Assembly: GCF_905209685.1 (NCBI RefSeq)
Contig: NZ_CAJLUB010000033.1
Location: 1 to 15,365, forward strand
Length of the DNA stretch: 15,365 bases
Source: an uncultured Veillonella sp.
Lineage (GTDB): Bacteria > Bacillota > Negativicutes > Veillonellales > Veillonellaceae
Reading direction: 5' to 3'
Program-made: the position numbers and the translations under genes
Notes under the pieces: model-generated
Databases searched by the model: none
Told to the model about the DNA's origin: nothing
Seen by the model: the letters and a program-made list of their open reading frames with translations, nothing else
In this document: positions 9,042 through 14,857 of the stretch, one piece after another
Position numbering within the stretch: the first letter of the stretch is position 1
Layout of the letters: each line of letters opens with the position of its first letter

Positions 9042-9563
9042 ATGGATACAATATTCTCTTCGTTGCCTATCGAAAAAATAAATGAAGAAAAAACTTTAGA
9101 TTTACAAGAAATCCAACAGATATATAATTTTCTTTTAACTAATGACTATTATGTATCTGCTGATTATGGGGTAATAAATAAGTTATTTCAAACGATGGTT
9201 TTAAATAATAGTTGGGATCCCAAAATGGCACTCAGATACTTTGACTATTTATGTTTTCTAAGTTGGGAATATGAAGCCATCATTGTTAGAGATCTTCTAT
9301 TAGATAATCATATTAGTTTAGCTGGGGAATTTTGTTTAGAAACAGAATTAGTAAAAGATGGACTAAGTTATTTTAGAGATGATGCTATTTGGAGAGGGAA
9401 GGATTATGATAGTGACACTATTCCAGCATCTATGTCTGAATGGGCCATTTATTATGATGAACAAGATCAAAGGTTTCATAAAGTAAAACCATCAATGATA
9501 GAAAATATTATTATTAAGGAAATTAGCGCTAAACTAGGCCTTTATATTATTGGAAAAAAATAA
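9042..9563 (+). CDS. Orphan AT-rich hypothetical protein
   Basis: From ATG 9042 the product has 173 residues; ATGAGG at 9030-9035 looks like the ribosome binding site, though that ATG is itself an in-frame start alternative. No signal peptide or membrane helix is visible. The protein is acidic and rich in Tyr, Trp, Leu and Ile (WEYEAIIVRDLLLDN, DAIWRGKDYDSD, SEWAIYYDEQDQRF), a composition common in small immunity or helical-bundle proteins, but I recognise no family. A sampled 60-nt line is 22% GC, like the islet at 12500-15223 and unlike flanking genes. It starts 26 nt behind the recO terminator with no visible promoter, and the next promoter follows 28 nt after its stop. Recent acquisition is likely. 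Confidence 0.7.
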   Translation: MDTIFSSLPIEKINEEKTLDLQEIQQIYNFLLTNDYYVSADYGVINKLFQTMVLNNSWDPKMALRYFDYLCFLSWEYEAIIVRDLLLDNHISLAGEFCLETELVKDGLSYFRDDAIWRGKDYDSDTIPASMSEWAIYYDEQDQRFHKVKPSMIENIIIKEISAKLGLYIIGKK

Positions 9564-9571
9564 TTCTAATA

Positions 9572-9589
9572 GACAAATGTACATCTGTA
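9572..9589 (+). promoter_or_regulatory. Overlapping TACAnnTGTA boxes (BlaI/CopY-type operator candidate)
   Basis: GACAAATGTA (9572-9581) and TACATCTGTA (9580-9589) are overlapping copies of the TACAnnTGTA core bound by BlaI/MecI/CopY repressors; the second is exact and the first has one mismatch. Together they form a near-palindrome centred on GTAC at 9579-9582. They end one base before the -35 box. No such regulator is encoded in the window. Confidence 0.35.
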
Positions 9590-9590
9590 G

Positions 9591-9620
9591 TTGACACCTT
9601 TAATAACATTTATTTATAAT
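9591..9620 (+). promoter_or_regulatory. Near-consensus sigma70 promoter of the DUF3100 operon
   Basis: TTGACA at 9591-9596 and TATAAT at 9615-9620 are exact consensus hexamers with an 18-nt spacer. The start site would be near 9627, about 33 nt before the ATG. It is the best promoter in the window and carries a dyad over its -10. Confidence 0.88.
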
Positions 9621-9639
9621 ATAACAATGTTATATTATA
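9615..9639 (+). promoter_or_regulatory. 25-bp perfect-arm dyad over the -10 box (operator candidate)
   Basis: TATAATATAAC, a 3-nt spacer AAT, and GTTATATTATA form 11-bp perfect inverted arms. The left arm starts exactly at the -10 hexamer and the right arm covers the predicted start site, the classical place for a repressor. A second nested repeat, ATAACATT (9603-9610) with AATGTTAT (9626-9633), shares the region. The sites are very AT-rich, so chance symmetry is not excluded. Confidence 0.5.
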
Positions 9640-9659
9640 TGTTTTTATAGGAGGTCATT

Positions 9660-10463
9660 ATGCAGCTTTTGGGAAATCTCAAAATACATTTTCTAGCGCT
9701 CGTACTAACCGTAGTCGCTGAATTTATAGGCATAAAAAAACTAGGTCCTGTTGTATTATTGCCATTATTGTACACATTGATTCTAGGTTTATTAATTTCT
9801 ATTCCTAAATTTAAAATTCTTACTATTAAACAGATGGAAAAATCTGCCGATTATATCGGTATTGCCGTTATGATCTTGATGGTAAAAGTAGGTTTAGGTA
9901 TCGGTCCAAATCTTGGTATTCTTACAAGTGCAGGATGGGCATTGTTATTACAAGAGCTTGGCCATTTCTTTGGTACGATTGTATTTGGTTTACCTGTAGC
10001 TTTGTTAGTAGGTATGCGTCGTGAAGCAGTAGGTGCTTGTTACTCTGTAGACCGTGAGCCAAACGTAGCGATTATTATCGACAAATTCGGCTTTAGCTCT
10101 CCAGAGGGCCGTGGTGTTATGGGCATGTACATCTGTGGCGTTCTTATCGGTGCTATGTGGTCCTCCGTATTGGCTGGTATGTTGGCACAATCTGGTTGGT
10201 TCCATCCATTGGCATTGGCTATGGGCGCTGGCGTAGGTAGTGCTAGTATGATGGCTGCCGCTACAGCTCCAATCATTGCAGTATATCCAGATTATGAACA
10301 ACAAATTATGGCGCTTGCTGGGGCTGCAAACTTGTTGACTACCGTTCTAGGCGTATACTTTGGTCTATTTGTTTCTTTACCTGTTATGGAAAAAACATAC
10401 AATTTCTTTACAGGTCGTACCCGTGAACAGGATTTAGCAGAGGAGGCAGCAAATCATGAGTAA
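9660..10463 (+). CDS. DUF3100-family membrane permease
   Basis: This 267-residue polytopic inner-membrane protein has about eight hydrophobic segments. I recognise it as DUF3100 from its central block, GMRREAVGACYSVDREPN followed by IDKFGFSSPEGRGVMGMYI, and from the glycine-rich MGAGVGSASMMAAATAP helix, which resembles the broken helices of KdgT/CPA-fold carriers. Between residues ~78 and 90 it carries VGLGIGPNLG, a motif echoed in the next gene's product. TAGGAGG precedes the ATG. It overlaps the next gene by 8 nt, so the two are probably subunits made together. The substrate is unknown; the downstream amidohydrolase suggests an amide or peptide-like compound. Confidence 0.8.
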   Translation: MQLLGNLKIHFLALVLTVVAEFIGIKKLGPVVLLPLLYTLILGLLISIPKFKILTIKQMEKSADYIGIAVMILMVKVGLGIGPNLGILTSAGWALLLQELGHFFGTIVFGLPVALLVGMRREAVGACYSVDREPNVAIIIDKFGFSSPEGRGVMGMYICGVLIGAMWSSVLAGMLAQSGWFHPLALAMGAGVGSASMMAAATAPIIAVYPDYEQQIMALAGAANLLTTVLGVYFGLFVSLPVMEKTYNFFTGRTREQDLAEEAANHE

Positions 10464-10917
10464 AAGCGAAAAATTAACACAATTTGTCATCGTTATTTGT
10501 ATTGCTGCTATCATCACTGCAGTAGGTAATGTAATGGATGGTAAACATCTATTTAGCGATAGCTTAGTTGGCGTAGCTATCTTAGCAGTTCTTGCTACGA
10601 TTGGTGCTTTAATCTCTAACTTGCCATATGCTAATAAATTACCTATGGTATTCTGGGTTTCCTTAGTCGGTGTTGTTGCATCCTTACCAGGTATGCCTGG
10701 TCAAGAATGGATTATAGCTAAAACTAGTCAGGTTACATTCCTTGCTACTACAACACCAGTACTTGCTTATGCAGGTTTATCCTTAGGAAAAGACCTTGGT
10801 GCATTCCGTCGCTTATCTTGGCGCATTATTCCTGTTGCACTAGCTGTAACAGCAGGTACTTTCATCTGTGCAACAGCATTAGCCCAATTAGTACTTCATT
10901 TAGAAGGTTTAATTTAA
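10456..10917 (+). CDS. Five-helix membrane partner of the DUF3100 permease
   Basis: The product is 153 residues with about five membrane helices and no signal peptide beyond the first helix. The last ~55 residues, beginning AYAGLSLGKDLGAFRRLSWR, resemble the VGLGIGPNLG region of the DUF3100 protein (shared GLxxGxxLG, then Trp, then a Gly-Thr pair in the following helix). The two proteins may therefore be divergent halves of one transporter fold. AGAGGAGG at 10439-10446 lies inside the upstream gene, and the reading frames overlap by 8 nt. Small permease subunits of the DUF340 kind look similar, but I cannot assign a family with certainty. Confidence 0.75.
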   Translation: MSKSEKLTQFVIVICIAAIITAVGNVMDGKHLFSDSLVGVAILAVLATIGALISNLPYANKLPMVFWVSLVGVVASLPGMPGQEWIIAKTSQVTFLATTTPVLAYAGLSLGKDLGAFRRLSWRIIPVALAVTAGTFICATALAQLVLHLEGLI

Positions 10918-10956
10918 TACTAAATCATAATGTAAGATGTCTAAATTATGTTAAGA

Positions 10957-10962
10957 TATAAT
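10957..10962 (+). promoter_or_regulatory. Possible promoter -10 for the amidohydrolase gene
   Basis: An exact TATAAT lies about 90 nt before the ATG at 11050. No good -35 box is present at 16-18 nt, so this is weak. The amidohydrolase could equally be read from the permease promoter. Confidence 0.3.
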
Positions 10963-11007
10963 TATAGATTTATATTTCAAAAGATATCTATACATTAGGA
11001 TTCCATG

Positions 11008-11035
11008 ATCGACCGTATTTTATACGGTCGATTTT
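11008..11035 (+). terminator. Terminator-like hairpin directly before an SD (attenuator candidate)
   Basis: A perfect 11-bp stem (ATCGACCGTAT at 11008-11018, complement at 11022-11032) has a 3-nt loop and is followed by TTT(A), then AAAGGAG only three bases later. It could end the permease transcript, act as an attenuator, or stabilise the 5' end of the amidohydrolase mRNA. I see no competing antiterminator with confidence. Confidence 0.5.
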
Positions 11036-11049
11036 ATAAAGGAGATATT

Positions 11050-12369
11050 ATGAGCCGTATGACAAAGGAAGAAGTTAAAGAACGTGTTTGTAAAGCTATT
11101 GTTGATGCACAACCGCGTTTACGAGAATTAGCAGAATATATTATGGCTGAACCTGAGCTGGGTTTTAAAGAGGTAAAAACCTCTAAAAAGGTTCAAGCTA
11201 TGTTTGATGAACTTGGCATTTCTTATACTACAAGTCATGCACTGACAGGTGTAAAAGGTAGAATGAAAGGCCGAGATAGTAAATATACGGTTGCCATGGT
11301 GGGGGAATTAGATGCCATTCTCTGTCCCCGCCATCCTCGTGCCGATGATTTAACAGGGGCTGCTCATTGCTGTGGTCATAATGTACAAATTACCAATATG
11401 TTTGCCGTAGCTATAGGTCTACAAGCAGTGATGGACGAATTAGCAGGCGATGTTGTACTATTTGCTGTCCCTGCAGAGGAAATGATTGAAATTGATTACC
11501 GCAATAAATTACGTGAGCAAGGTAAGCTTAAGTATATGGGGGGCAAGCAACAGCTTATCTATGAAGGTGCTTTTGACGATATCGATATGGCTATGCAAAT
11601 GCATGTGGAGACTGCCAAAACTCCAGCTGGTGAAATGGGTCTAGGTAGTACCTCCAATGGTTTTGTATCTAAACTGATTGAATATCACGGCAAGGTAGCT
11701 CATGCCGCTCAAGCACCTCATGAAGGTATCAATGCTCTTAATGCTGCTTTAATGGGCGTTATGGGGGTTAACTCCATTCGTGAAACTTTCAAAGAAAGCG
11801 ATTATTTCAGATTCCATCCAATCATTAACCAAGGTGGTACATTGGTTAACTGTGTACCTGACTATGTTCAAGTTGAAAGCTATGTGCGTGCCTCTAATAT
11901 TCAAGCTATTGTAGATGGTAATCATCGTGTTAACAGAGCATTAAAAGCTGGTGGCGATGCAGTAGGGGCTACATGTGTTATCAATGACCTACCAGGCTAT
12001 TTACCGATGCGTAATGATGAACGTATGAATGCTCTATTACGAGAAAATTCAAATCCTATTTTTGGTGAAGCCAATGTATACCAAGGTCCACATATTACAG
12101 CTAGTACAGACATGGGGGACGTATCTCACTTGATGCCTGTTATCCATCCATGGGTTGGTTGCATTAGTGGTGTATTACACAGTGCAGAATATGAAATCTC
12201 TGTACCTGACGTAGCGTACATTAAAACAGCACAAGCCTTGGCTATGACCATCGTAGACTTACTATATGATGATGCAGCAGGTGCTAAAGACGTATTAGAT
12301 AACTTTACACCAGCATTAAACAAACAAAGCTATATTGAACTCTTAGACCGCATTGCTAAGGGTGAATAA
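11050..12369 (+). CDS. M20-family amidohydrolase (AbgA/AbgB-like)
   Basis: From ATG 11050 (AAAGGAG 5-6 nt upstream; an earlier in-frame ATG at 11005 lies before the hairpin) the enzyme has 439 residues. It shows the M20D two-domain plan: a zinc-binding catalytic domain interrupted by a dimerisation domain (~195-310). Metal ligands and active-site residues visible are AHCCGHN (C108, H110), the glutamate pair PAEE (E143, E144), MQMHVE (H185) and a C-terminal H377 in LHSAEYE. GELDAI and the C-terminal TDMGDVSHLMP also fit the aminobenzoyl-glutamate hydrolase branch. It is probably cytoplasmic and cleaves an amide bond in an imported compound; the substrate is inferred only from the permease next door. 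Confidence 0.9.
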   Translation: MSRMTKEEVKERVCKAIVDAQPRLRELAEYIMAEPELGFKEVKTSKKVQAMFDELGISYTTSHALTGVKGRMKGRDSKYTVAMVGELDAILCPRHPRADDLTGAAHCCGHNVQITNMFAVAIGLQAVMDELAGDVVLFAVPAEEMIEIDYRNKLREQGKLKYMGGKQQLIYEGAFDDIDMAMQMHVETAKTPAGEMGLGSTSNGFVSKLIEYHGKVAHAAQAPHEGINALNAALMGVMGVNSIRETFKESDYFRFHPIINQGGTLVNCVPDYVQVESYVRASNIQAIVDGNHRVNRALKAGGDAVGATCVINDLPGYLPMRNDERMNALLRENSNPIFGEANVYQGPHITASTDMGDVSHLMPVIHPWVGCISGVLHSAEYEISVPDVAYIKTAQALAMTIVDLLYDDAAGAKDVLDNFTPALNKQSYIELLDRIAKGE

Positions 12370-12372
12370 AAT

Positions 12373-12417
12373 AAACCACCTATCGAAGATGAATTGATTA
12401 TCTTTGATAGGTGGTTT
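12373..12417 (+). terminator. Intrinsic terminator after the amidohydrolase gene
   Basis: An 18-bp stem (12373-12390 with 12400-12417, one G-T wobble) encloses a 9-nt loop. It begins 4 nt after the stop codon. The tail is T-rich but interrupted. Confidence 0.85.
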
Positions 12418-12463
12418 ACAATTTATTTATATAACTATAATGATTTATTTAAGTCTATTTCTT

Positions 12464-12490
12464 ATATACTAAAATATTAGTATATTTTTA
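12464..12490 (+). promoter_or_regulatory. AT-rich inverted repeat with T-run before the 12500 gene
   Basis: ATATACTAA (12464-12472) pairs with TTAGTATAT (12477-12485) across a 4-nt loop, followed by TTTTTA and then TAGGAG. The left arm contains TATACT (12465-12470), a plausible -10, so the element may be an operator or a 5' hairpin rather than a terminator. There is no good -35. Confidence 0.35.
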
Positions 12491-12499
12491 TAGGAGATT

Positions 12500-12850
12500 A
12501 TGAACGAGAATCTTGCTTTACTACTAGCTATCTTATATCTAATCTATAGATTTAAGACATATAAAAAAACAAATAAAATAATAGAAGACAGAATAGAAAA
12601 TGTTCACAAGCCCTACTTTAAACGTGTACGAGATGTTTTAGGTTGTTCTGAAGAAGAAGCAGAGAAGGTTGGATTAGCATTAGATAAATATTTAGTACCC
12701 TTAGAAAGTAAATTCTATAAAATTGATGATAGTACTTATTCATTTGTTGATGCAGGCGGCCTTAAAGGAACATTTTCAATAGATCAAAACTATAACTTAT
12801 TGACATTAGTTTATAACGATGTTGATTTACTAGCTTTACATCAGATTTAA
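12500..12850 (+). CDS. Hypothetical single-pass membrane protein
   Basis: The product is 116 residues. Residues ~4-17 (LALLLAILYLIYRF) form a short N-terminal membrane anchor followed by a basic stretch (KTYKKTNK), which predicts a cytoplasmic C-terminal part. Residues 30-116 are a soluble domain: a helical segment with CSEEEAEKVGLALDKYL, then a probable beta region (KFYKIDDSTYSFVDAGG, GTFSIDQNYNLLTLVYND). TAGGAG at 12491-12496 with good spacing supports the ATG. I do not recognise the family. It opens the AT-rich islet of small genes. Confidence 0.7.
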   Translation: MNENLALLLAILYLIYRFKTYKKTNKIIEDRIENVHKPYFKRVRDVLGCSEEEAEKVGLALDKYLVPLESKFYKIDDSTYSFVDAGGLKGTFSIDQNYNLLTLVYNDVDLLALHQI

Positions 12851-12875
12851 ATATCTATAAGTAAAGAAGGCTTAT

Positions 12876-12947
12876 ATGATAAAAGAAATAACATTGTATG
12901 TAGTAAAGATAGTATTATTAAATTTATTTTTTTTAGGTGAAAATTAA
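12876..12947 (+). CDS. 23-residue hydrophobic mini-ORF (leader or remnant)
   Basis: ATG 12876 follows AGAAGG at 12865-12870 with a 5-nt gap. It encodes MIKEITLYVVKIVLLNLFFL plus three residues and stops one base before the next gene's ATG at 12949. The peptide would be one hydrophobic helix. It may couple translation to the next gene, or be the stub of a decayed copy of that gene. Confidence 0.4.
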   Translation: MIKEITLYVVKIVLLNLFFLGEN

Positions 12948-12948
12948 A

Positions 12949-13128
12949 ATGGTTACTATAAAAAAAATATTTTTCTATGCATTTGCATTATTTTCATTGA
13001 CTTCAATTATATATGGCATGGCGTATGATTATATGAACGGTGCTGAAATTCACTATGATTTTTTTTGTGCTGGATTTGTTAGTTGGTTAATATTCTTTGG
13101 TATATTGAAAGCAATTTTAAATATATAA
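12949..13128 (+). CDS. Two-helix small membrane protein, first tandem copy
   Basis: I chose ATG 12949 (59 residues) because AGGTGA at 12935-12940 sits 8 nt upstream; the in-frame GTG at 12937 lies within that site. Two hydrophobic segments (~8-26 and ~38-56) flank a short polar loop, YDYMNGAEIHYD. The sequence around the loop and second helix is repeated in the following reading frame: YDYxxGxxIxY, then FVxWLxxFxxLK. Codon use is strongly AT-biased. The function is unknown; the small size and membrane hairpin are compatible with an immunity, leader or accessory membrane peptide. Confidence 0.6.
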   Translation: MVTIKKIFFYAFALFSLTSIIYGMAYDYMNGAEIHYDFFCAGFVSWLIFFGILKAILNI

Positions 13129-13161
13129 ATAGTATTAATTCAAAATTTGAGGTTTGGTTAA

Positions 13162-13332
13162 ATGATATAGCTAGTATTTAATTTGATCTTTTTGATTCTA
13201 TTATTCTCTATTATGGGAAAAATAATATATGACTATATTAAAGGCCATAATATAGAATATAAATCTTATAGCCTTACTTTTGTATGCTGGCTTGTTATTT
13301 TTGCTTTATTAAAATTAGTTTTTGAGCTGTAA
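13162..13332 (+). pseudogene. Second tandem copy with amber codon at position 3
   Basis: GAGG at 13149-13152 precedes ATG 13162, but the frame reads ATG ATA TAG and then stays open to TAA 13330-13332. After the stop it encodes a two-helix protein; from YDYIKGHNIEY onward 13 of 34 residues match the preceding copy without gaps. The only later start is TTG 13183 (49 residues), which lacks a ribosome binding site. It is either a recently inactivated paralogue, a sequencing error, or a gene translated from the weak TTG by coupling with the 2-codon mini-ORF. Confidence 0.6.
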
Positions 13333-13389
13333 GCCTTGAAAAAAATATTTCAACAGGTGAAGAAGTAAAAATGAGGTGTAATAGAATCA

Positions 13390-13719
13390 ATGAAATTAAT
13401 ATATTATTTTGCTACTATATCCTTGTTTTTAGCATTTGCCTATAGTGTAACTCAATATATCCGAAGATCCAATAAGGACATAAATGAAAAATATAGACTG
13501 ATTAGTTTGGGTATATTTTTATTTGTGCTTTTTACAGATTTAAAGTTCTTAGATACCTTAAATAAAGAATTTAAGTACCTAATTGAGTTTTTATTGTTAT
13601 CATTTAGTACATACATGTTTTCACTAATTTTTAAAAATAGTGATAATAAATGGACTTATTATTTATTTTCTCTATTTACTATATTGTTATTTTTAATGGC
13701 TATTTTATTCTCAATCTAA
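13390..13719 (+). CDS. Hypothetical multi-helix membrane protein
   Basis: The product is 109 residues, almost wholly membrane-embedded: about four hydrophobic segments (~2-19, ~37-50, ~62-80, ~89-108) with a basic/polar first loop (YIRRSNKDINEKYR). GAGGTG at 13373-13378 lies 11 nt upstream, a long spacer. The next start upstream, ATG 13371, is in another frame and gives a 24-residue peptide overlapping this gene. I do not recognise the family. Neighbours are similar small membrane proteins, all in the same direction, with 60-130-nt gaps. Confidence 0.6.
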   Translation: MKLIYYFATISLFLAFAYSVTQYIRRSNKDINEKYRLISLGIFLFVLFTDLKFLDTLNKEFKYLIEFLLLSFSTYMFSLIFKNSDNKWTYYLFSLFTILLFLMAILFSI

Positions 13720-13811
13720 CTTTATATTAATCAAACATGGGTTATTAGTGTATTTATATATTGTGTATATTAAAAATATAATAAGATTGATTGTATGATG
13801 AGGACATTAGT

Positions 13812-13841
13812 ATGACTTTTATAATTAAAGAAATTGGATAA
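13812..13841 (+). other. 9-codon mini-ORF before the 13848 gene
   Basis: ATG 13812 follows a GATGAGGA site (13798-13804) and encodes MTFIIKEIG, stopping 6 nt before ATG 13848, which itself has only a weak binding site (TTGGA). Translation of the main gene may depend on this leader. A -10-like TATAAT lies at 13777-13782. Confidence 0.3.
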
Positions 13842-13847
13842 TCATAT

Positions 13848-14300
13848 ATGAATGTAAAAATTGTTAAGTTATTAAATTTAATAAGGTTTAGAATAATTGG
13901 AACAATTTTTTTAGCAATTACTATAACAGGTAATGCTATTGAGGCGACTGCACCGAATGTAGACTATAGGTTTATTATCCCTATATTAGTTATGGGTGGC
14001 GTGTTATTAACACCATTAATTCGTGGACGTCGTATTGTTAAGCGTATATATAGAAGAGGGATAAATCAGTATAATTCGAGATTAATTGTATGTATATTAT
14101 TTATTTTAGGGTTTCACAATAAATTAGTTGGTATACCTATAGCGAAAAAGAGTATTTATGGTTGGTTATTTTTGGGATTTTGGGTTGTAGGTTCTATTAT
14201 TACTTTTGTATGGATGTATTCAAATAATGTTCCTATATGGATATTATGCATTTCTATGATTATAGCTATTTATAAAATACTAAAGTCATTATATAGTTAG
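13848..14300 (+). CDS. Hypothetical polytopic membrane protein
   Basis: The product is 150 residues with about four or five membrane segments: ~15-28, ~43-60, ~79-90, ~104-123 and ~128-146. A strongly basic loop, RGRRIVKRIYRRG (~63-75), should be cytoplasmic by the positive-inside rule. No catalytic motif is apparent. The ribosome binding site is poor, and the stronger one upstream belongs to the 9-codon mini-ORF. The gene is AT-rich like its neighbours. I do not recognise the family. Confidence 0.6.
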   Translation: MNVKIVKLLNLIRFRIIGTIFLAITITGNAIEATAPNVDYRFIIPILVMGGVLLTPLIRGRRIVKRIYRRGINQYNSRLIVCILFILGFHNKLVGIPIAKKSIYGWLFLGFWVVGSIITFVWMYSNNVPIWILCISMIIAIYKILKSLYS

Positions 14301-14409
14301 GATTTTGTCAATTTATTTGAATAGAACATTCTATATTTTAATATGATTTAACATGACTGTTATTTTATAAAAGAGTTATTTAAAGCTAGTTAGGAGATAA
14401 GTCTGCTAA

Positions 14410-14754
14410 ATGATAAATAAGTTTGATTATACTTTTGGAGTAGTATTATTTATTTTGGTTTGGGATCTTCGTGCGTATTATAAAAATGTATTACAACGGA
14501 ATTTAACTCGTAAGCAGCAAGAATGGGTAAATAATATGCGATACCTACATTTATATAAATTTACAAATTTAGTAAGTATAGTGGCTGGAATTGTTTTTTT
14601 AATATTCTATATGTTCTTTAATTTTGGATATGCTTATTTTTATCTATTAGGTGCAGTCCTAGTAATTCATTTTTTAAAGATTTCATTAGAAATATCCAGA
14701 AAAAGGAATCTAGTACATATAAAGATGGACGTAATGAAAATTATATATACATAG
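14410..14754 (+). CDS. Hypothetical membrane protein with LT-x9-MR loop
   Basis: The product is 114 residues. Hydrophobic helices lie at ~7-20, ~54-72 and ~75-90. The loop after the first helix is polar and carries NLTRKQQEWVNNMR, a pattern (LT, nine residues, MR, with a Trp before the MR) also found in the next gene's product. The C-terminus is basic. An in-frame TAA directly precedes the ATG, so no longer start exists; the nearest AGGAG (14392-14396) is 13 nt away, an unusually long spacer. The function is unknown. Confidence 0.6.
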   Translation: MINKFDYTFGVVLFILVWDLRAYYKNVLQRNLTRKQQEWVNNMRYLHLYKFTNLVSIVAGIVFLIFYMFFNFGYAYFYLLGAVLVIHFLKISLEISRKRNLVHIKMDVMKIIYT

Positions 14755-14788
14755 TTGGAATCATTTTTATCTTATGGATAATATTTCA

Positions 14789-14821
14789 TTAATTTAATAA
14801 TGCTATTAAATTAAACTTTTA
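14789..14821 (+). terminator. AT-only hairpin between two small membrane genes
   Basis: TTAATTTAATA (14789-14799) and TATTAAATTAA (14804-14814) form a perfect 11-bp stem with a 4-nt ATGC loop, followed by ACTTTTATT. The stem has no GC pairs, so it would be a weak terminator at best; an operator or chance symmetry in AT-rich DNA is possible. Confidence 0.35.
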
Positions 14822-14857
14822 TTCTATGGTTGTAATATCTCCTTAGAAAGCAGACGA

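Noticed and set aside
9615..9657. Divergent minus-strand promoter using the mirrored -10 in the dyad
   Set aside because: No -35-like hexamer at the right distance and no minus-strand gene to serve.
10005..10304. Two overlapping minus-strand frames inside the DUF3100 gene
   Set aside because: The + strand carries a recognisable permease with SD and promoter; the antisense products look like random translations.
13336..13368. 10-residue TTG frame encoding KKIFQQVKK
   Set aside because: No ribosome binding site; too short to separate from chance in AT-rich DNA.
13371..13445. 24-residue frame (ATG 13371) with an AGGTGA site, overlapping the start of the 13390 gene
   Set aside because: The spacer is long and the ATGAGGTG string is better explained as the ribosome binding site of ATG 13390; I could not support it as a gene.
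14399..14857. GTCTGCT just before ATG 14410 and its reverse complement AGCAGAC just before ATG 14858
   Set aside because: Only 7 nt, about 450 nt apart; expected by chance and without further extension.
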